Assembly (NCBI GenBank): GCA_021730285.1
Contig: CP082962.1
Coordinates: forward strand, 1,426,001 to 1,490,000
Reading direction: 5' to 3'
DNA: 64,000 nucleotides
Source of the DNA: Desulfovibrio sp. JY
Lineage (GTDB): Bacteria > Desulfobacterota > Desulfovibrionia > Desulfovibrionales > Desulfovibrionaceae
Made by a program: the position numbers and the translations under genes. The notes beneath the pieces are model-generated. The model searched no databases. It was not told the DNA's origin and saw only the letters and a program-made list of their open reading frames with translations. Shown here piece by piece: positions 59,656-64,000 of this stretch (within the stretch, counting starts at the first letter, position 1; the number at the start of each line of letters is the position of its first letter).

Positions 59656-60556
59656 CGACGTTTTCTCCCATGATGCCGGTCGGCATGAAATAGAGGACGA
59701 GGATGAGGATCACGAAGGCGAACACGTCTTTGTACTCGCCGCCGTGGGGAATGTAGGCCGCGGCCAGGATTTCCACCATGCCGATGATGAAGCCGCCGAT
59801 CATGGCCCCGGTGATGTTGCCGATGCCGCCGAGAACGGCCGCGGCAAAGGCCTTGATGCCGGGCACGAAGCCCATGTCGTAGCGCACCGAGCCGTAGTAC
59901 ATGCCGACCATGATGCCGGCGGCGGCGGCCAGCGCCGCGCCGATGGCGAAGGTGGTGCTGATGACTTTGTCGGAGTGGATGCCGACCAGGGCGGACATGA
60001 CCTTGTCCTGGGCCGTGGCCCGCATGGCCTTGCCGATGCGGGTCTTAAAGACCAGGGCGTTGAGCAGGAAAAGGAGCAGGGCGGTGACGCCGATGATGCC
60101 GATCTGCATGTAGCTGACCCGCACGCCCCAGGCTTCGAAGCCGCCGTGGGTGAACTCGGTGGGGTAGGCCTTGTCGTAGACGCCCTGGGTGAGCATGAGC
60201 CCGTTTTGCAGAAAAATGGACATGCCGAGGGCCGAGAGCAGGACCGAAAGGCGCGAAGATTGGCGCAGCGGCTTGTAGGCGACCTTTTCCACGGCCATGG
60301 CCAGCATGGCGCAGTAGCCCATGGCCAGGATCAGGGCGAAGGCCAGCCCGAACCAGGGGTGGGTGGCCATGAGCCCCTTGGAGGTCATGTAGCTTAAAAG
60401 GATCACGCCCATGTAGCCGCCCGCGGCGAAGATCTCGCCGTGGGAGAAGTTGATGAGCGCGATGATGCCGTAGACCATGGTGTAGCCAAGCGCCACCAGG
60501 GCGTAGACGCCGCCGAGGGTCAGGCCGTTTATGAACTGCTGTATGAAGTATTCCAT
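59639..60556 (-). CDS. livH: branched-chain amino acid permease LivH
   Basis: A 305-residue permease with about eight helices, starting MEYFIQQFINGLTLGGVYAL. The EAA-like loop IGKAMRATAQDKVMSALVG and the glycine-rich GGIGNITGAMIGG are typical. Repeat copy G lies between it and the binding-protein gene. Confidence 0.96.
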   Translation of the reverse strand: MEYFIQQFINGLTLGGVYALVALGYTMVYGIIALINFSHGEIFAAGGYMGVILLSYMTSKGLMATHPWFGLAFALILAMGYCAMLAMAVEKVAYKPLRQSSRLSVLLSALGMSIFLQNGLMLTQGVYDKAYPTEFTHGGFEAWGVRVSYMQIGIIGVTALLLFLLNALVFKTRIGKAMRATAQDKVMSALVGIHSDKVISTTFAIGAALAAAAGIMVGMYYGSVRYDMGFVPGIKAFAAAVLGGIGNITGAMIGGFIIGMVEILAAAYIPHGGEYKDVFAFVILILVLYFMPTGIMGENVDDTRV

Positions 60557-60596
60557 GCTGCCTGCGGTGCTGCTGTTGTTGCTGCTGCGGTGTTTT

Positions 60597-60762
60597 CCGG
60601 GGGAGGGGGCTTTTTGAAAAAAGCCCCCTCCCCCGGACCCCCTCCCGCAAAAACTTTTCGCGGGGGGCGATGTGCTCCATCAAGATGCTTCCGTCCCCCT
60701 TATGAAAGTCTTTGGAAAGGGGGTCCGGGGGGAAACTTTTCTTCAGAAAAGTTTCCCCCCGG
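60597..60762. repeat. type I paired hairpin repeat, copy G, inside the liv operon
   Basis: Both units are of the CCGGGG type: CCGGGGGAGGGGGCTTTTT / AAAAAGCCCCCTCCCCCGG (60597-60636) and CCGGGGGGAAACTTTTCT / AGAAAAGTTTCCCCCCGG (60725-60762), with mirrored tails. Sits between the liv binding-protein gene and livH. Confidence 0.92.
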
Positions 60763-60778
60763 CATCTTTTTTAATGTC

Positions 60779-61906
60779 TTAGTACTTCTTGCCGGTCTGC
60801 GGGTCCCAGTAGTTGACGAACTTGCCGTCTTTGACCACGCGGATGATGTAGTTGGAGCCGGATTCGCCATTCTTGGCGAACCTGATCTTCTTGGACGCGC
60901 CGTCCATGTTCATCTTGAGCAGTTCGGCCTTGATCTTGGCCGGGTCGGTGGACTTGGCTGCCTTGATGGCGGACAGCAGCGAGTAGGCGGCGTCGAAGGA
61001 GTAAGCGGAATAGGCGCCGGGCTTGCCGTACTTCTCGTAGGCGGCCAGGAACTTCTTGTAGGCCGGGGTGGTGTCGTCGATGTAGCCGAAGGTCAGGTAC
61101 ATGCCTTCGGCGGCGTCCTTGGCGATTTCCATCAGCTGGGGATGGTAGACCGCGTCCTGGCCGATGATGGCGGCGGTGACGCCGGCGCGCTTGGCCTGGA
61201 TGAGCATGAGCGCCCCGGAGGCGGAGTTTTGCAGGCTCATATAGAAGACGTCGGGCTTGGCTTCCTGGATCTTGGTAAGGACGGCGGAGAAGTCCTTGTC
61301 GCCCTGGTTGACGTGGTCATGCTCGATGACCTTGATGCCTTCCTTCTTGGCCAGCTTCTCGACGTTGTCGGCCAGGCCCTGGGAATAGGTGGTCTTGTCG
61401 TCCACGATGAAGATGGTCTTGCCCTTGAGCACGTCCTTGATGAACTTCATGGCGGCGATGGACTGGTCGTCGTCGCGGCCGCAGACGCGGAACATGTAGG
61501 GCAGGCCGCGCTCGGTGACCTTTTCCGAGGTGGAGGCCGGGGTCAGCATGGGGATGTCGGCGTCGGCCAAGGCCTCGGAGGCCGGGATGGTGGCCGAGGA
61601 GCAGTAGGCGCCGACGACGCCCACGACCTTTTCGTTGATCAGCTTGTTGGCGGCGGCCACGGCCTGCCGGGGATCACAGGCGGTGTCCTCGGCGAAAAGC
61701 TCGATCTTGTCGTAGCCGGGGATGCCACCTGCCTTTTCGATGACGGCGATGGCCGCCCGGGCACCGTTGGCGATGTCGTTGCCGTCGGCGGCGTAGGAAC
61801 CGGTCAAGGGGCTCATGCTGCCGATTTTGAGGGTTTTCGCCGTGGCCGTGCCGGCCATGACGAGGCAGATGGCCAGGGCCGTGAGGATGATGCTTCTCGT
61901 CTTCAT
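60779..61906 (-). CDS. livJ: branched-chain amino acid ABC transporter substrate-binding protein
   Basis: A 375-residue periplasmic binding protein. The start at 61906 follows GGAGGT. A signal peptide (LTALAICLVMAGTATA) precedes the binding-protein fold, starting KIGSMSPLTGSYAADGNDI and with VVGVVGAYCSSATIPASEAL and the Cys pair of that region. Family members bind Leu, Ile, Val or other amino acids; the ligand is not known. Confidence 0.93.
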   Translation of the reverse strand: MKTRSIILTALAICLVMAGTATAKTLKIGSMSPLTGSYAADGNDIANGARAAIAVIEKAGGIPGYDKIELFAEDTACDPRQAVAAANKLINEKVVGVVGAYCSSATIPASEALADADIPMLTPASTSEKVTERGLPYMFRVCGRDDDQSIAAMKFIKDVLKGKTIFIVDDKTTYSQGLADNVEKLAKKEGIKVIEHDHVNQGDKDFSAVLTKIQEAKPDVFYMSLQNSASGALMLIQAKRAGVTAAIIGQDAVYHPQLMEIAKDAAEGMYLTFGYIDDTTPAYKKFLAAYEKYGKPGAYSAYSFDAAYSLLSAIKAAKSTDPAKIKAELLKMNMDGASKKIRFAKNGESGSNYIIRVVKDGKFVNYWDPQTGKKY

Positions 61907-61987
61907 GTCTCGCAAACCTCCTGTCTCCTTGGTCTCGCCCCCCTCGCCGCGACGTGCGGCCATGCGGGCGTATTCGCGGCTATGTGG

Positions 61988-62755
61988 TCATGCCTCGGTC
62001 TCGGAGCCGAGATAGGCCTCGATGACCGCCGGGTTGGCCCGGACCTCGTCTGGGGTCCCCTGGCAGATGCACACGCCATGGTCGAGCACCACCAGCCGGT
62101 GGCTGACGTTCATGACCACGCTCATGTCGTGTTCGACCAGAAGCACGTTGATCCCGGTTGCGGCGATGCGCTGAATGGTTTCCATCAGCTCCCGGCTTTC
62201 CGAGGGATTGAGCCCGGCGGCCGGCTCGTCCAGAAGCAGGGTCTTGGGGTCGGACCCCAGCGCCCGGGCGATCTCCAGGCGGCGCTGCAGGCCGTAGGGA
62301 AGATTCTTGGCTACCGTGTCGGCATGGTCGCCCAGTCCGGCGAACTCCAGGGCCTCCATGGCCCGGCGGCGCACTCCGGATTCCTCGCGGCGCTGGAAGG
62401 GCGAGCGCAGCACCGCGCCCAAAACGCTGGCCTTGGTGCGGCAATGCCTGGCCACCATGACGTTTTCCAGGGCGGTCATGGCGGTGAAAAGCCGGATGTT
62501 CTGAAAGGTGCGGGCAATGCCTCGGGCCAGGATGTGGTGGGGCCGCAGCCCGGAGAGGGGGGCGTCGTCGTAGGTGACCTGGCCGCCGGAAATTTTGTAA
62601 ACACCTGTAATGACGTTGAAGATGGTGGTCTTCCCGGCGCCGTTGGGCCCAATGAGGCTTAAAATCTCGCCGGGGCGAAGATCGAATGACACTTCCGTGA
62701 GGGCTTGGAGACCTCCGAAGTGGACGCTGACATCGGTGAGACGCAAGTGGGCCAT
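61988..62755 (-). CDS. livG: branched-chain amino acid ABC transporter ATPase LivG
   Basis: A 255-residue ATPase starting MAHLRLTDVSVHFGG. Walker A GPNGAGKTT, a signature-like region NLPYGLQRRLEIARAL and Walker B TLLLDEPAAGLNPSE, then the switch VEHDMS. First gene of the minus-strand liv operon. Confidence 0.95.
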   Translation of the reverse strand: MAHLRLTDVSVHFGGLQALTEVSFDLRPGEILSLIGPNGAGKTTIFNVITGVYKISGGQVTYDDAPLSGLRPHHILARGIARTFQNIRLFTAMTALENVMVARHCRTKASVLGAVLRSPFQRREESGVRRRAMEALEFAGLGDHADTVAKNLPYGLQRRLEIARALGSDPKTLLLDEPAAGLNPSESRELMETIQRIAATGINVLLVEHDMSVVMNVSHRLVVLDHGVCICQGTPDEVRANPAVIEAYLGSETEA

Positions 62756-63129
62756 GGAACAAGGTTCATACGAAAAAATCCGTCAAAAAACAAAGGGAAA
62801 ATTGCAAAGCATCCAACGGGTTAATGTCGCTTCTTAGGCTGTGGTTCCTGTGCCGGTCGTCGCGCGGAACTTGGCGGATTTGTTAAAACTTCGTTACGCC
62901 GCCTGGCCTTTTCAACCGTGATTCCCGGCCGGAGGGGCGTATTTTTGCCCGGGAAAGGATCGACGAATATTTTCCCGCCGGACAGGGAAAAATTCTGATT
63001 TTGTCAAAATGCTCGTCGAAGTTTCGGGAAACGGCCTCTCCGCCGCCGCGTCCGTTTTTTTCCTCCGGACCGGCCGTCCGCCATGCCGGGCACGGCCGTT
63101 GCATCGTGCACGGCCAGGAGGTGTCGCGC
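62756..63129. other. intergenic region between livG and the NlpC/P60 gene
   Basis: About 374 bp between divergent genes. AT-rich around 62760-62890 and 62940-63005. It must hold promoters for both directions, but I could not identify convincing hexamers, operators or a terminator. Confidence 0.5.
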
Positions 63130-63606
63130 ATGCGGAGCGCCCTACGCATCGCCCTGATGGTTTTTCTCGGCCTGTCGCTCGGCGGCTGCGCCTTTTTCGG
63201 TTCCGACCGCCTGCCGCCGCCCATCGCCCCGGGCAAGGGGTCGATCGTGGACACGGCCCGGTCGCAAATCGGCGTGCCCTATCGCTATGCCGGGGAGTCG
63301 CCCCGCAACGGCTTCGACTGCTCGGGCTTCGTCCAGTGGGTCTACGCCCGCCACGGCATACGCCTGCCCCGCCGGACCGACGACCAGCTGCGGGTCGGCC
63401 GGCCTGTGTCCAAAAGCGAGCTAAGACCCGGCGATCTGGTCTTTTTCATGCCGTCGACCAAGTCCGGCAGCCTGCATGTGGGCATCTTCGACGGCCACGG
63501 CAGCTTCATCCACAGCCCCTCCTCCGGCGGCCGGGTGCGCGCGGACAGCATGCTCGCCCCGTACTGGCGCGCGACGTATTACGCGGCCAACCGCGTCACA
63601 CGCTAA
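63130..63606 (+). CDS. NlpC/P60 family peptidoglycan hydrolase lipoprotein
   Basis: A 158-residue protein starting at ATG 63130 after AGGAGG. The signal ends in the lipobox LGGC. The NlpC/P60 domain (about residues 37-150) has the catalytic Cys in NGFDCSGFVQWVY and His in GSLHVGIFDGHG, plus a second polar residue in FIHSPSSG. It cleaves peptide bonds in the wall. Confidence 0.92.
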   Translation: MRSALRIALMVFLGLSLGGCAFFGSDRLPPPIAPGKGSIVDTARSQIGVPYRYAGESPRNGFDCSGFVQWVYARHGIRLPRRTDDQLRVGRPVSKSELRPGDLVFFMPSTKSGSLHVGIFDGHGSFIHSPSSGGRVRADSMLAPYWRATYYAANRVTR

Positions 63607-63849
63607 CTGACGGGCTTTCGGGACGTTGCGCGCCTTGTTGGTTTCGATGCCGGTGCATGGGAACGGGGTTTTCTTTCCTGGAACTACTGTCGTATTCTTT
63701 GCGCGGGAGGCGGTCGGCCAAAGGCTTTGACAGTCTCCGGGCTTTCTTTTTAAATTCATAGAAAATCAAACGGTGCGCCGTTCGCACCATCTTTTTTGTC
63801 GGCCAAAGCGCGACCACCCGCCCGTTCGCGGCCGAAAACCGGGAGTCCC

Positions 63850-64000
63850 ATGCGCCACGCGTCCTTGCGGGTAAAAATCAATATCGCGATACTGCTGGCG
63901 TTTCTCATGGCCGCCATGGCCTTTGGGATGATCCTGACCCGGTATATGGGCAATCGCAAGGTTGCCGCCCAGAACCGGGCCCGCGTCCTTTTGGCCGTCG
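63850..64000 (+). CDS. N-terminus of a membrane sensor protein, cut by window end
   Basis: ATG 63850 after GGGAGT starts a frame that runs off the window. The first 50 residues have one membrane helix (INIAILLAFLMAAMAFGMIL) followed by a basic stretch, as at the start of histidine kinases, chemoreceptors or diguanylate cyclases. Type cannot be decided. Confidence 0.65.
   Translation, partial: MRHASLRVKINIAILLAFLMAAMAFGMILTRYMGNRKVAAQNRARVLLAV

Overview
The window looks like a chromosomal segment of a high-GC sulfate-reducing deltaproteobacterium of the Desulfovibrio/Solidesulfovibrio kind. This is an inference from gene content and style: a dnaA-dnaN-gyrB-gyrA block, an archaeal-type three-piece glutamate synthase with ferredoxin domains, a DUF39 homocysteine-synthesis protein, a slipin/NfeD pair and a flagellar fliLNOPQ run. 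No phage, insertion sequence, CRISPR array, rRNA or tRNA gene was seen.

Layout. 1-1.7 kb: end of a small zinc-ribbon-like gene, a bidirectional terminator, and a parA-like gene flanked by two perfect parS palindromes, with no parB beside it. 1.7-6.9 kb (minus): coaBC, an unknown protein, an NfeD-type protease, a slipin and a sugar-nucleotide epimerase, closely packed as one operon. 7-7.7 kb (plus): a Mut7-C RNase-like protein with a ubiquitin-like N-terminus. 7.7-17.2 kb (minus): dnaA, dnaN, gyrB, gyrA, a lipoprotein with TPR-like repeats and a PilZ protein. 17.4-25.4 kb (plus): DUF39 homocysteine synthesis, FmdB zinc ribbon, purB, pyrE, an unusual L,D-transpeptidase with NTF2-like modules, a membrane-anchored protein and a TIM-barrel protein. 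25.6-30 kb (minus): era-yggS-fliLNOPQ. 30.1-33.4 kb (plus): topA and an EamA transporter. 34.2-39.3 kb (minus): three-gene glutamate synthase. 39.8-44.9 kb (plus): a FadR-type regulator with betA, betB and a choline/betaine-binding protein, i.e. osmoprotectant synthesis. 45-55.5 kb: acyltransferase, Lon-like protease, unknown gene, K+ channel with a separate cyclic-nucleotide-binding protein, PEBP protein, class II aldolase, EamA transporter, FlaG. 55.6-57.7 kb: ArsR regulator with a flavoprotein, and two unknown genes. 57.7-62.8 kb (minus): complete liv branched-chain amino acid ABC transporter. 63.1-64 kb: NlpC/P60 lipoprotein and the start of a membrane sensor.

The most striking non-coding feature is a family of paired, perfectly self-complementary hairpins (18-20 bp stems, 2-3 nt loops) at seven intergenic loci (12.0, 18.8, 24.5, 43.7, 44.9, 49.7 and 60.6 kb). 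Stem sequences differ between copies but both arms change together, which points to a maintained structure. A second palindrome family occurs at 11.9, 55.5 and 57.3 kb. In one copy the betB stop codon overlaps the hairpin loop. Whether these families are already described cannot be judged from sequence alone.
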